This document shows, piece after piece, positions 1 to 5,397 of a stretch of 5,397 bases of DNA; within the stretch, counting starts at the first letter, position 1; each line of letters begins with the position of its first letter. The position numbers were made by a program, and so were the translations under genes. Source of the DNA: Dehalococcoidales bacterium. Lineage in GTDB: Bacteria; Chloroflexota; Dehalococcoidia; Dehalococcoidales; ARS1013. Under the pieces are notes generated by a model. That model ran no database searches and had not been told where the DNA came from. It saw only the letters and a program-made list of their open reading frames with translations. The stretch covers positions 1 to 5,397 of the forward strand of contig DAOWHE010000082.1 in the NCBI GenBank assembly GCA_030641585.1, read 5' to 3'.

Positions 1-47
1 GCTTTCTAGTTAATGTCTGACTTTTGACAGCCGCCCATCAACCCAAC

Positions 48-65
48 AGCACAGCACTCTGTGCT
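48..65. repeat. Perfect 7-bp inverted repeat (hairpin)
   Basis: The arms AGCACAG (48-54) and CTGTGCT (59-65) are exact reverse complements around a CACT tetraloop. No T-run follows on the plus strand, so it does not look like a complete intrinsic terminator. It could be the 3' end structure of a transcript from the left, or chance. All three plus-strand frames are closed by base 20, so any upstream plus-strand gene has already ended before it. Confidence 0.4.
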
Positions 66-79
66 ACTCACCTGTATCT

Positions 80-85
80 TATAAT
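80..85 (+). promoter_or_regulatory. Possible -10 box (TATAAT)
   Basis: This is an exact TATAAT. No TTGACA-like hexamer lies 16-18 bp upstream (the sequence there is around CTCTGT), and there is no TGn extension, so the promoter call is weak. If used, transcription would start near base 92 and run through the T-arm-like hairpin to the terminator at 173-201. Confidence 0.25.
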
Positions 86-94
86 CCGGGTATG

Positions 95-111
95 GCGGGT
101 TCGAGACCTGC
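95..111 (+). other. tRNA T-arm-like hairpin, no matching tRNA body
   Basis: GCGGG (95-99) pairs with CCTGC (107-111), including one G-T wobble, around the 7-base loop TTCGAGA. This matches every invariant of a tRNA T arm: T54, T55, C56, purine 57, A58 and the G53-C61 pair. Just upstream, 78-94 can be read as the 3' half of an anticodon arm plus a 5-base variable region. However, the bases before it do not pair with it. The 5' acceptor strand complementary to 112-118 is also missing at the expected place near base 46. It is therefore not an intact tRNA. It may be a 3' tRNA remnant or attachment-site relic, part of another RNA, or coincidence. Confidence 0.3.
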
Positions 112-172
112 ACGGTCTATCAAAACACAAGATATAAACATAACTTAATTCTGTTGCACAATATGCAGTTGG

Positions 173-201
173 AATCGGCCTCAAATGAGGCCGATTTATT
201 T
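173..201 (+). terminator. Rho-independent terminator
   Basis: A perfect 10-bp inverted repeat (AATCGGCCTC at 173-182, GAGGCCGATT at 187-196) surrounds an AAAT loop. It is followed on the plus strand by a T-rich tail (the TTTATTT run at 195-201). The opposite strand lacks a T-run, so it should act on rightward transcription. It would close a transcript from the left part of the window or beyond, and insulate the aldolase operon whose promoter follows about 60 bp later. Confidence 0.75.
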
Positions 202-210
202 GGTCTCACC

Positions 211-257
211 GATACAAAATAACCCGAACTAGCAGAGATACAAATCAACTTGTGTCT
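211..257. promoter_or_regulatory. Candidate operator: repeated GATACAAA half-sites
   Basis: GATACAAA occurs twice in direct orientation (211-218 and 237-244), with starts 26 bp apart. The second copy is also the left arm of an interrupted palindrome: AGATACAA (236-243), six bases, then TTGTGTCT (250-257), pairing at 7 of 8 positions. The palindrome covers exactly the place where the -35 element of the TATAAT at 263-268 should be, and that -35 is poor. This is the geometry expected for a dimeric helix-turn-helix regulator, either a repressor blocking RNA polymerase or an activator compensating for the weak -35. No regulator gene is in the window, so its identity is unknown. Confidence 0.4.
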
Positions 258-262
258 TGTAG

Positions 263-268
263 TATAAT
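263..268 (+). promoter_or_regulatory. -10 box of the aldolase-dehydrogenase operon promoter
   Basis: An exact TATAAT lies 70 bp before the aldolase start, with no gene in between and a terminator upstream, which makes it the best operon promoter. No good TTGACA match lies at 16-18 bp upstream (candidates read TACAAA or ACAAAT), and the bases before it are TAG rather than TGn. Transcription would start near 275, leaving a leader of about 64 nt that has only weak hairpin potential (GGCT at 287-290 with AGCC at 298-301). Confidence 0.5.
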
Positions 269-322
269 AGTGAAGCTGGTTGGGTTGGCTCTTTTACAGC
301 CGGGCAGCAAACCATAAACTCA

Positions 323-330
323 GAAGGAGG
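323..330 (+). promoter_or_regulatory. Strong ribosome-binding site of the aldolase gene
   Basis: GAAGGAGG ends 8 bases before the ATG at 339, a near-ideal Shine-Dalgarno sequence and spacing. An in-frame TAA at 315-317 rules out any earlier start, so the site and the stop together fix the N terminus. Confidence 0.85.
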
Positions 331-338
331 ATTACCAG

Positions 339-1145
339 ATGGAATGGGGAATGGCAAACCGTATGGCACAACTAATCCAATCGGATGGGCATGCTCTGTT
401 TTTGCCAGTAGACCATGGATACTTTCAGGGTCCCACCAGAAGGTTGGAAGAGCCACGTAAAACAATTGAGCCACTCCTGCCTTGCGGTGATGCGCTCTTC
501 ATTACCAGGGGCGTGTTACGCTCATCGGTAGACCCCGACAACACCAGGCCAGTCATTCTCAGGGTGTCTGGTGGCACCAGCGTGGTCGGCAAAGACCTGG
601 CTAATGAAGGTATTACCACCTCTATGGAGGAGGCTATCCGTCTCAACGCTTCAGCAGTAGGCATTTCTATCTTTGTCGGCAGTGACTACGAGAAAGAGTC
701 GCTACTTAATCTATCAAAGCTTGTTGATGAAGGCGAAAAGTATGGCATCCCGGTAATGGCAGTTACCGCTGTAGGTAAGGAGTTGGGGAAACGAGACGCC
801 CGCTATCTTGCCCTAGCCTCTCGTATTGCCGCTGAGCTGGGGGCACGTGTGGTGAAAACCTACTATTGCGGAGAAGGTTTTGAAAAAGTAGTAAGGGGTT
901 GCCCCGTTCCAGTAGTTATGGCCGGTGGGCCCCGGGTTAATACCGAGCTTGAAGTATTTGAGTTTGTCTTTGACGGCATGCAGAAGGGCGCTGTAGGCGT
1001 CAATCTGGGAAGGAACATCTGGCAGAACGACTTCCCGGTGGCAATGATTAAGGCGATACGCGCGATCATTCACCAGAATGCAACCCCGAAAGAGGCCCAA
1101 GAGCTATACGATAGCGAGAAAGGGAAGGAACAGAAGAAGCCATAA
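339..1145 (+). CDS. lsrF: LsrF/DhnA-type class I aldolase or thiolase
   Basis: A 268-residue TIM-barrel protein of the DeoC/LacD/DhnA superfamily, closest by recall to LsrF. LsrF (3-hydroxy-5-phosphonooxypentane-2,4-dione thiolase) transfers acetyl from phosphorylated autoinducer-2 product to CoA, leaving DHAP. Visible family blocks are WGMANRM (3-9), DHGYFQGPT (25-33), TRGVLRS (56-62), the Schiff-base lysine in VKTYY (K173), GCPVPVVMAGGPR (187-199) and the phosphate-binding LGRNIWQND (223-231). The C terminus ends in a short lysine-rich tail. The protein starts about 30 residues later than E. coli LsrF; an in-frame stop just upstream shows this is genuine, and it removes only the non-barrel N-terminal extension. 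It is cytosolic and first in an operon with a zinc dehydrogenase. No lsr transporter, kinase or isomerase is present, so the physiological substrate may be a different phosphoketose. The family call is firm; the lsrF symbol denotes similarity only. Confidence 0.9.
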   Translation: MEWGMANRMAQLIQSDGHALFLPVDHGYFQGPTRRLEEPRKTIEPLLPCGDALFITRGVLRSSVDPDNTRPVILRVSGGTSVVGKDLANEGITTSMEEAIRLNASAVGISIFVGSDYEKESLLNLSKLVDEGEKYGIPVMAVTAVGKELGKRDARYLALASRIAAELGARVVKTYYCGEGFEKVVRGCPVPVVMAGGPRVNTELEVFEFVFDGMQKGAVGVNLGRNIWQNDFPVAMIKAIRAIIHQNATPKEAQELYDSEKGKEQKKP

Positions 1146-1165
1146 CCTGTTGATGGAGTAATAAA

Positions 1166-2194
1166 ATGCGTGTTGCCATGTGGTATAGCAACCGGGATGT
1201 GCGGCTAGAGGAGATGCCCGTCCCGCAACTCGGCCCTGGTGAGCTGCTGGTACGAGTAGAAGCCAGCGGCATCTGCGGTAGTGATGTCATGGAATGGTAT
1301 CGTCTTGACCGGGCGCCCCTGGCGCTGGGCCATGAGATCGGTGGACAGATTGCAGCCGTGGGAGAGGGAGTGAAGCACTATAAAGAGGGTGACCGGGTGT
1401 CAGCGGCTCATCATGTCCCCTGCAATAGATGCCATTACTGCCTGAGCGGTCATCATACTGTTTGCGATACCCTCCGCCAGACGAACTTTGACCCTGGTGG
1501 TTTTGCTGAATATATTCGCCTGCCAGCCATCAATGTAGACCGTGGGCTGTTCCTGTTGCCTGATGAAGTATCTTACGAAGAGGCAACATTTATTGAACCA
1601 CTAGCCTGCGTCCTGCGCGGACAAAGGCTGGCACAGATGCAGCCGGGGAAAAGTGTGCTTGTCATCGGCAGTGGCATTGCCGGGCTCTTGCATATGCAGC
1701 TAGCCCGCACTCTGGGGGCAGGCCGGGTAATAGCGACAGACATAACCCTTTACCGTTTAGAGGCGGCCGAGCGGTTTGGGGCTGACGCTACCATCCATGC
1801 TGAAGAGGACTTGCCCGCCCGCCTGCGTCAAGTCAATCAAGGCCGCCTGGCTGACCTGGTGATAGTGTGCACCGGCGCTACATCAGCCATTGCCCAAGCC
1901 TTAAAGTCAGTGGAACGTGGCGGCACTATTCTCCTCTTTGCGCCGACAGAACCAGATGTTACCATTCCAATTTCAATAAATGAGCTTTTCTGGCGCACCG
2001 AAATAACGCTTACCTCCTCCTATGCCGGTAGCCCGACTGACTATGCAACGGCACTGGAACTAATTCAGGCAGGCACTATCCCGGTGCGACAGATGATTAC
2101 CCATCGTCTGAGTCTTAAAGAAACGGGGTTAGGCTTCCAGCTCGTCGCCGGTGCCCAGAATTCCATCAAGGTAATCATTGAGCCCCAGAAGTAA
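1166..2194 (+). CDS. Zinc-dependent medium-chain alcohol/polyol dehydrogenase
   Basis: A 342-residue NAD(P)-dependent dehydrogenase of the medium-chain (MDR) zinc family, in the sorbitol/threonine/galactitol-phosphate dehydrogenase group, full length for the family. The N-terminal GroES-like domain carries the catalytic zinc ligands C37 (GICGSD), H56-E57 (GHE) and E144 (IEP). The structural zinc lobe is complete with C86, C89, C92 and C100. The Rossmann domain has G168-S-G170-I-A-G173 and an acidic D192 at the end of the second strand, which favours NAD over NADP. The start is set by GGAG at 1155-1158, seven bases before the ATG. The gene begins 20 bp after the aldolase stop, so the two are very probably co-transcribed and act in one catabolic route: oxidation of a hydroxyl to a ketone, then aldol or thiolytic cleavage. 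The substrate cannot be read from the sequence. Confidence 0.92.
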   Translation: MRVAMWYSNRDVRLEEMPVPQLGPGELLVRVEASGICGSDVMEWYRLDRAPLALGHEIGGQIAAVGEGVKHYKEGDRVSAAHHVPCNRCHYCLSGHHTVCDTLRQTNFDPGGFAEYIRLPAINVDRGLFLLPDEVSYEEATFIEPLACVLRGQRLAQMQPGKSVLVIGSGIAGLLHMQLARTLGAGRVIATDITLYRLEAAERFGADATIHAEEDLPARLRQVNQGRLADLVIVCTGATSAIAQALKSVERGGTILLFAPTEPDVTIPISINELFWRTEITLTSSYAGSPTDYATALELIQAGTIPVRQMITHRLSLKETGLGFQLVAGAQNSIKVIIEPQK

Positions 2195-2200
2195 CTAAGA

Positions 2201-2209
2201 TGCTATAAT
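2201..2209 (+). promoter_or_regulatory. Extended -10 promoter for the small downstream gene
   Basis: TGCTATAAT is a perfect extended -10 element, lying just after the dehydrogenase stop codon. A partial -35 (TTGAGC, 2178-2183) sits 20 bp upstream, longer than usual, but extended -10 promoters depend little on it. Transcription would begin near 2216, giving a leader of about 43 nt before the ATG at 2259. The earlier ATG at 2208 lies inside this element and could not be translated from such a transcript. Confidence 0.45.
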
Positions 2210-2258
2210 GAAGCGCCTGGGGATGGGTGCCAATAAAGAAAAAGTGGAGGCAGCTACT

Positions 2259-2522
2259 ATGAATAAACCAGTAGACAATGCAACTAAATTAAAGCCCGTA
2301 GTAGAAAGGGCGGTTAAAGCTCTATACGGCCGAGCTGCGCAGAACGTCAAGATACTAAAAGCCGACCGCTTTCCATTGTTCAAGGAACCGAAGCAAGGCT
2401 GGCTCGTTCATGTAGAATTTGACGATGATAAACATGAGTACTCTGTTCAGATGGATGTTCAAATAGCAGATGGACGAATAACCAGGTCGGTTGAACTGCA
2501 TCGGGTGCTGCTAGAGAAATAA
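2259..2522 (+). CDS. Small alpha/beta protein of unknown function
   Basis: I do not recognise this protein. The chosen start gives 87 residues and has GGAGG at 2246-2250, eight bases before the ATG. An in-frame ATG at 2208 would add 17 residues but has no ribosome-binding site and overlaps a promoter-like element. The sequence suggests an amphipathic helix (about residues 7-25), a lysine-rich loop, then three probable beta strands: GWLVHVEF (47-54), YSVQMDVQIA (61-70) and ITRSVELHRVLL (74-85). There is no signal peptide, membrane segment, cysteine or metal motif, so it should be a soluble cytosolic protein. The W-V-E, Y-V, D-G, R pattern faintly recalls the GvpO gas-vesicle family, but the central GvpO signature is absent and no gas-vesicle genes are nearby. 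It may be read through from the dehydrogenase operon as well as from its own promoter. Confidence 0.7.
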   Translation: MNKPVDNATKLKPVVERAVKALYGRAAQNVKILKADRFPLFKEPKQGWLVHVEFDDDKHEYSVQMDVQIADGRITRSVELHRVLLEK

Positions 2523-2538
2523 GGACAGAGCGAACTAG

Positions 2539-5397
2539 TTACCTTTCCTGACTTTCTTTGTTGCAGAATCTGATAACTTCAGCAAAATTATTTATACGTG
2601 CCAGATTATTGGTCTCGGCGAAACCATCATAGGTAAGGCTTATCCATGGCTTCTGGTCGATGGTGCTGAACTCGTCCAGCATTGCCGCCACAATGCCACC
2701 AGGCATACAGCCGTGTGGCATTACCGATATAACTCCAGCAAACTCGGGGTTCCGCATCCACCTGATACCACTACCAATACTGAGGACTGCCTCACTGCCA
2801 CACTGGGGGGAAAGATATTGACTTGAAATCGCCAGTATATCCGCTGTGGTAGGCTCTCTGTCATCCAGCAGGCCCCGGCAGAGGCTGGCTACCGAGTGCT
2901 CGTCATGCTCCTGCACCCGCTTCTTCAGGTAGCCTCGTATAATCTTCTTTGGTTCTCGGTTCCTGATGGCATCCTCAACATTGCGGTATGAGATGTATCG
3001 GATCCATTCCCCCATTGACGCAACGACGACTTCAAGACCGGCCTCTTCGCACACCCTGACCAGGTTGTTATTGCTAAATCTGTTGCTGCGCAAGTAGATC
3101 TCGCCATTGATGCCAATCAGCGGCTTCCTCTGCCGCTCGGGATCAATCAGAGACCTGAATTCATCGGTTGCCTGCCGCAGAATATCATCAACAGTCCCTT
3201 GCCTGCGAATGCAGTCTACCAGCCGACTGGTGTATTCAACAAACAGCTGGTCAGCTGAGCCGGGGCATCTTTCGTAGGGACGGGCGCGCCAGACGAGCCT
3301 TTCCAGGCAGTCCATGGCGACAACACCCTTCCAGGCGAGGCGCTCAAAATGCCGGCCCAGGTTCAGGTCGCGATAGGCGTTGTTTGACACGGCGGTCCGT
3401 ATCGGAAGGTGAAAGCCTATCTCTCTAAGTGCCCTGGACTGTTCTATTGCATACTTGCCAAGGCGGCAGGGACCGTAGGCTCCAGCCATAAACCCCTCAA
3501 ATTCTTCCGTGTGAACCCCATCATCATAATAGAACTTCATAAAGTCGCCCAGTGTTACACGATAGGGAAGACACTCTGTGCCCGATGTCAACTGGTTGCT
3601 GTAGAGGAGACTGCGCTCGTCTGACTCAGGAAGCACAATCACCCTAGCCCCACAGGCCTCCATGGCGGCAGCCAGTACCTCGACATGAGGTGACATTCTG
3701 GTCATAAGCAGCGTCTTCTTTGAAATGCTGAGTGGTGACGCTCCCCGGTAAATGTCCTGGTTCCGTACCGTATGTCCTTTGGCCGAACCGGCAAATCCCT
3801 TAATGGTATCGACGAAGGCCTCAAGACGGGTAACGATGCCTGCCTCAGCGGCGTGCTCGTCGATTTCCAGCTGGCCCAGAGGTTTGCCACCCATGATGTC
3901 TTCCACAATTTTAACTATGAATGAGTTGGGTCCACAGCCGAAGTTGGATATCATCAGTCCATATAGCTGGGGGTTTTGAGCCGTTATTGCGGCCGCAGCT
4001 ATGTGCTTGCTCTCATAGAACCAGTACGGGCGGTCCGAATACTCTTTGGGATCTATCGCATCAAGCGGCAGACAGTCGAGTGGTATCGGCACTACCCCCA
4101 GCTTGGCCAGCATCTCGGCTATACCCAGGTTAGCCCCTGAATCCTGCGACATATAAGACCTAGCGAAAATAACCACCCCCAACTGGTCACCACTACTGAG
4201 TTGGTCCAGTAGCTTCTTGCCCAGTGCTGCCACACCCGTCTCGAATCTCTGTTGCGCCTTAATACCAGCCAGGGCCGCCTTTTTGCCCTGGCTTCGGCCA
4301 AAGCCCATCTTTAGCGCAACATCTGCCAGACTGTTTATCGTATCAGCGCTGCCCCGACTGAAGTCAATTACGGGTACCAGCAGCCGTTCTCCCAGGTTAA
4401 GCGCCTGGCGTATTATGAATGGGGACGCCTGGACCAGGGGGCAGGCGTACTTCTGGTTTTCATCGCCATCTTTTTTACCCAGACGGATAGCACACGGATA
4501 GAGAATGTAGTCAAGTTCACCAAGCCTGGCGGCATGGCCGTGGAGAAGTTTGAGAGGGAAACAACTGTCAGCGTAGCTTAACTGGGTTGCCTGCTGCATG
4601 ATTTCCTTGGTCGTCTGGCCGGAAAGGACGACCCTGACGTTGAGCGCATTGAGGAAACCGATAATCAGCGGTGCGTAGTCGTACACCAGCAAGGCTCTGG
4701 GAATGCCCACCGAGGGCCCGCTGCCACCACCTTCCCTATATTCCCGAAACAGCAACCTCTCCCGCTCATCAAACAAGGTCTTCTTCTTAGCCTGGCTGAA
4801 TTGGCTGTCATAGCGGTCGCAGCGGCTACCATAGAATGTAGCCGCCTCCTGGGACAACTTCATGCGGGCGATAGTGCAGTTGTTGTCGCATTTGCGACAG
4901 GTGAACGTAGTCAGGGTGTGGCAACTGTCAATAACCTCCTGGAATCCCTTGAAGTTTGACCCCTGGCTCAACACCTTTTCCTTTGCCAGAAGGGCGGCAC
5001 CTATAGCGCCGCTGACTTCCCTGTGCTCAGACACGGCTAGTGTTTTCTCCTCAAGTTGCCCATGAAAGGCAGAGACAATAGCCTGGTTGTAAAATACGGC
5101 TCCGGTGAGGATAATCTTGTTGCCCAGTTTTCTAGTACCTACCACCTTGGACAGATAATTCTTGGCAATTGAGTTAGCTAAGCTGGCGGTAATTACTTCC
5201 AGTGACACGCCTTCCTGCTGGGCTAAAGCTACTGCCTGTGCGGTAAAGGCGGTGCATCTGCTTCCCAGGTCAATGGTATAGGGTGCCTTAAATGCCAAAG
5301 TGGCGAAATCCCCATTGCTTACCGAAATGCCGAGCATCTCAGCCAGTTCATCAATGAAGCTCCCTGTACCGGCGGCACACGCCTTGTTCATCTGATA
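2539..5397 (-). CDS. Acyl-CoA dehydratase activase-related fusion protein (5' partial)
   Basis: The C-terminal 952 residues of a large protein; the frame is open to the window edge, so the ATG at 5391 is internal (numbering below counts it as 1). Relatives are typically about 1400 residues with one or two ASKHA ATPase domains first. Seen here: the end of an activase ATPase domain (1-140) with CAAGTG (C5) and SRCTAFTA (C46). These are the equivalents of the two cysteines by which the HgdC dimer binds its bridging [4Fe-4S] cluster. Then come LTGAVFYN (95-102) and SGAIGAALL (127-135), a Cys-rich linker (C165, C168, C172, C191), and a DUF2229 region from about 227. That region holds GIPRAL (229-234), C277, C300, C317, NFGCGPNSF (C486) and DEH (511-513). 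A C-terminal HgdB-like region has C607, C642 (GPCRLG), GEIY (763-766) and HGCMPGG (C895). Family knowledge suggests ATP-driven low-potential electron transfer in the cytosol of anaerobes; the substrate is unknown. Its promoter lies outside the window. Confidence 0.9.
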   Translation of the reverse strand, partial: YQMNKACAAGTGSFIDELAEMLGISVSNGDFATLAFKAPYTIDLGSRCTAFTAQAVALAQQEGVSLEVITASLANSIAKNYLSKVVGTRKLGNKIILTGAVFYNQAIVSAFHGQLEEKTLAVSEHREVSGAIGAALLAKEKVLSQGSNFKGFQEVIDSCHTLTTFTCRKCDNNCTIARMKLSQEAATFYGSRCDRYDSQFSQAKKKTLFDERERLLFREYREGGGSGPSVGIPRALLVYDYAPLIIGFLNALNVRVVLSGQTTKEIMQQATQLSYADSCFPLKLLHGHAARLGELDYILYPCAIRLGKKDGDENQKYACPLVQASPFIIRQALNLGERLLVPVIDFSRGSADTINSLADVALKMGFGRSQGKKAALAGIKAQQRFETGVAALGKKLLDQLSSGDQLGVVIFARSYMSQDSGANLGIAEMLAKLGVVPIPLDCLPLDAIDPKEYSDRPYWFYESKHIAAAAITAQNPQLYGLMISNFGCGPNSFIVKIVEDIMGGKPLGQLEIDEHAAEAGIVTRLEAFVDTIKGFAGSAKGHTVRNQDIYRGASPLSISKKTLLMTRMSPHVEVLAAAMEACGARVIVLPESDERSLLYSNQLTSGTECLPYRVTLGDFMKFYYDDGVHTEEFEGFMAGAYGPCRLGKYAIEQSRALREIGFHLPIRTAVSNNAYRDLNLGRHFERLAWKGVVAMDCLERLVWRARPYERCPGSADQLFVEYTSRLVDCIRRQGTVDDILRQATDEFRSLIDPERQRKPLIGINGEIYLRSNRFSNNNLVRVCEEAGLEVVVASMGEWIRYISYRNVEDAIRNREPKKIIRGYLKKRVQEHDEHSVASLCRGLLDDREPTTADILAISSQYLSPQCGSEAVLSIGSGIRWMRNPEFAGVISVMPHGCMPGGIVAAMLDEFSTIDQKPWISLTYDGFAETNNLARINNFAEVIRFCNKESQER

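Larger units (their letters stand above)
92..203 (+). ncRNA. Candidate small RNA between -10 box and terminator
   Basis: Starting about 7 bases after the TATAAT at 80-85, a transcript of roughly 110 nt would begin with a 5-bp stem and 7-nt loop (95-111). It would contain a second small hairpin with TGCA arms (155-158 and 164-167, extendable by two G-U pairs) and end on the strong hairpin and T-rich tail at 173-201. No open reading frame with a ribosome-binding site is apparent inside. What is visible is the ordered promoter-like, structured and terminator-like layout; that this is an RNA gene is inference. I do not recognise a known RNA family. It could instead be the 3' untranslated end of an upstream transcript. 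Confidence 0.22.

Noticed and set aside
24..29. Perfect TTGACA -35 hexamer
   Set aside because: The nearest TATAAT is 50 bp away (80-85) and nothing resembling a -10 lies 16-18 bp downstream, so it is not part of a promoter I can support.
1..118. Complete tRNA or tmRNA ending near base 119
   Set aside because: Although the T arm is canonical, no 5' acceptor strand complementary to 112-118, no D arm and no paired anticodon stem exist at the expected distances. A tmRNA would normally start GGGG and end in the matching acceptor strand, which is not seen.
278..313. Riboswitch-like leader before the aldolase
   Set aside because: Only 4-bp stems (GGTT/AACC and GGCT/AGCC) can be drawn, and I recognise no conserved aptamer motif in this 64-nt leader.
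813..1100. 95-codon minus-strand open frame within the aldolase gene
   Set aside because: It is antisense to the strongly conserved KTYY, AGGPR and LGRN blocks of the aldolase, so it is a shadow of that gene.
2208..2258. 17-residue N-terminal extension of the small protein
   Set aside because: The upstream ATG has no Shine-Dalgarno sequence and overlaps an extended -10 element, whereas the ATG at 2259 has GGAGG at ideal spacing.
3168..3428. 86-codon plus-strand open frame inside the large gene
   Set aside because: It lies antisense to the conserved HgdB-like coding region, its product is low-complexity Arg/Gly/Ser-rich, and it has no ribosome-binding site that I can see.
5389..5391. ATG as the start of the large minus-strand gene
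   Set aside because: The frame continues open to the window edge (encoding Tyr-Gln before it), and this Met lies directly before the CAAGTG motif in the middle of the ATPase fold, so it is internal.

Overview
The window most likely comes from a strictly anaerobic bacterium. The largest gene encodes an oxygen-sensitive activase/dehydratase-type iron-sulfur protein, a family found mainly in anaerobes such as Chloroflexota (Dehalococcoidia), Firmicutes and sulfate or syntrophic lineages. Base composition looks near 50-55% GC by eye, with a more AT-rich stretch over the first ~340 bases. A Chloroflexota/Dehalococcoidia origin would fit, but that is a guess from gene content and nothing in the window is taxon-diagnostic.

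Layout. Bases 1-338 hold no gene I can support. They contain a short hairpin, a tRNA-like T-arm hairpin next to a perfect TATAAT, a convincing intrinsic terminator (173-201), a set of GATACAAA half-sites forming a possible operator, and a TATAAT promoter at 263-268 with a strong ribosome-binding site before gene 1. Bases 339-2194 form a two-gene plus-strand operon with a 20-bp gap: an LsrF/DhnA-type class I aldolase or thiolase, followed by a zinc-dependent medium-chain dehydrogenase. A small unrecognised protein follows on the same strand (2259-2522) and appears to have its own extended -10 promoter. The rest (2539-5397) is the 3' two-thirds or so of a very large minus-strand gene that runs off the right edge. 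It encodes an acyl-CoA dehydratase activase-related protein (ASKHA ATPase end, Cys-rich linker, DUF2229 and HgdB-like region). It converges on the small gene with only 16 bp between stop codons.

How the genes work together. The aldolase and dehydrogenase probably act on the same carbon skeleton. The dehydrogenase would oxidise a sugar, polyol or deoxysugar alcohol, and the aldolase/thiolase would cleave the phosphorylated ketose-like product, probably giving a DHAP-type triose. Nothing else of an lsr (autoinducer-2) operon is visible, so the substrate is open. The big iron-sulfur protein is in the opposite orientation and is not obviously linked. Its family couples ATP hydrolysis to low-potential electron transfer, and the substrate of this long fused form is unknown to me. 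No complete new system is demonstrated. The points most worth a second look are the fused activase, the operator/promoter architecture before the aldolase operon, the possible small RNA at ~92-203, and the small protein with its own promoter.
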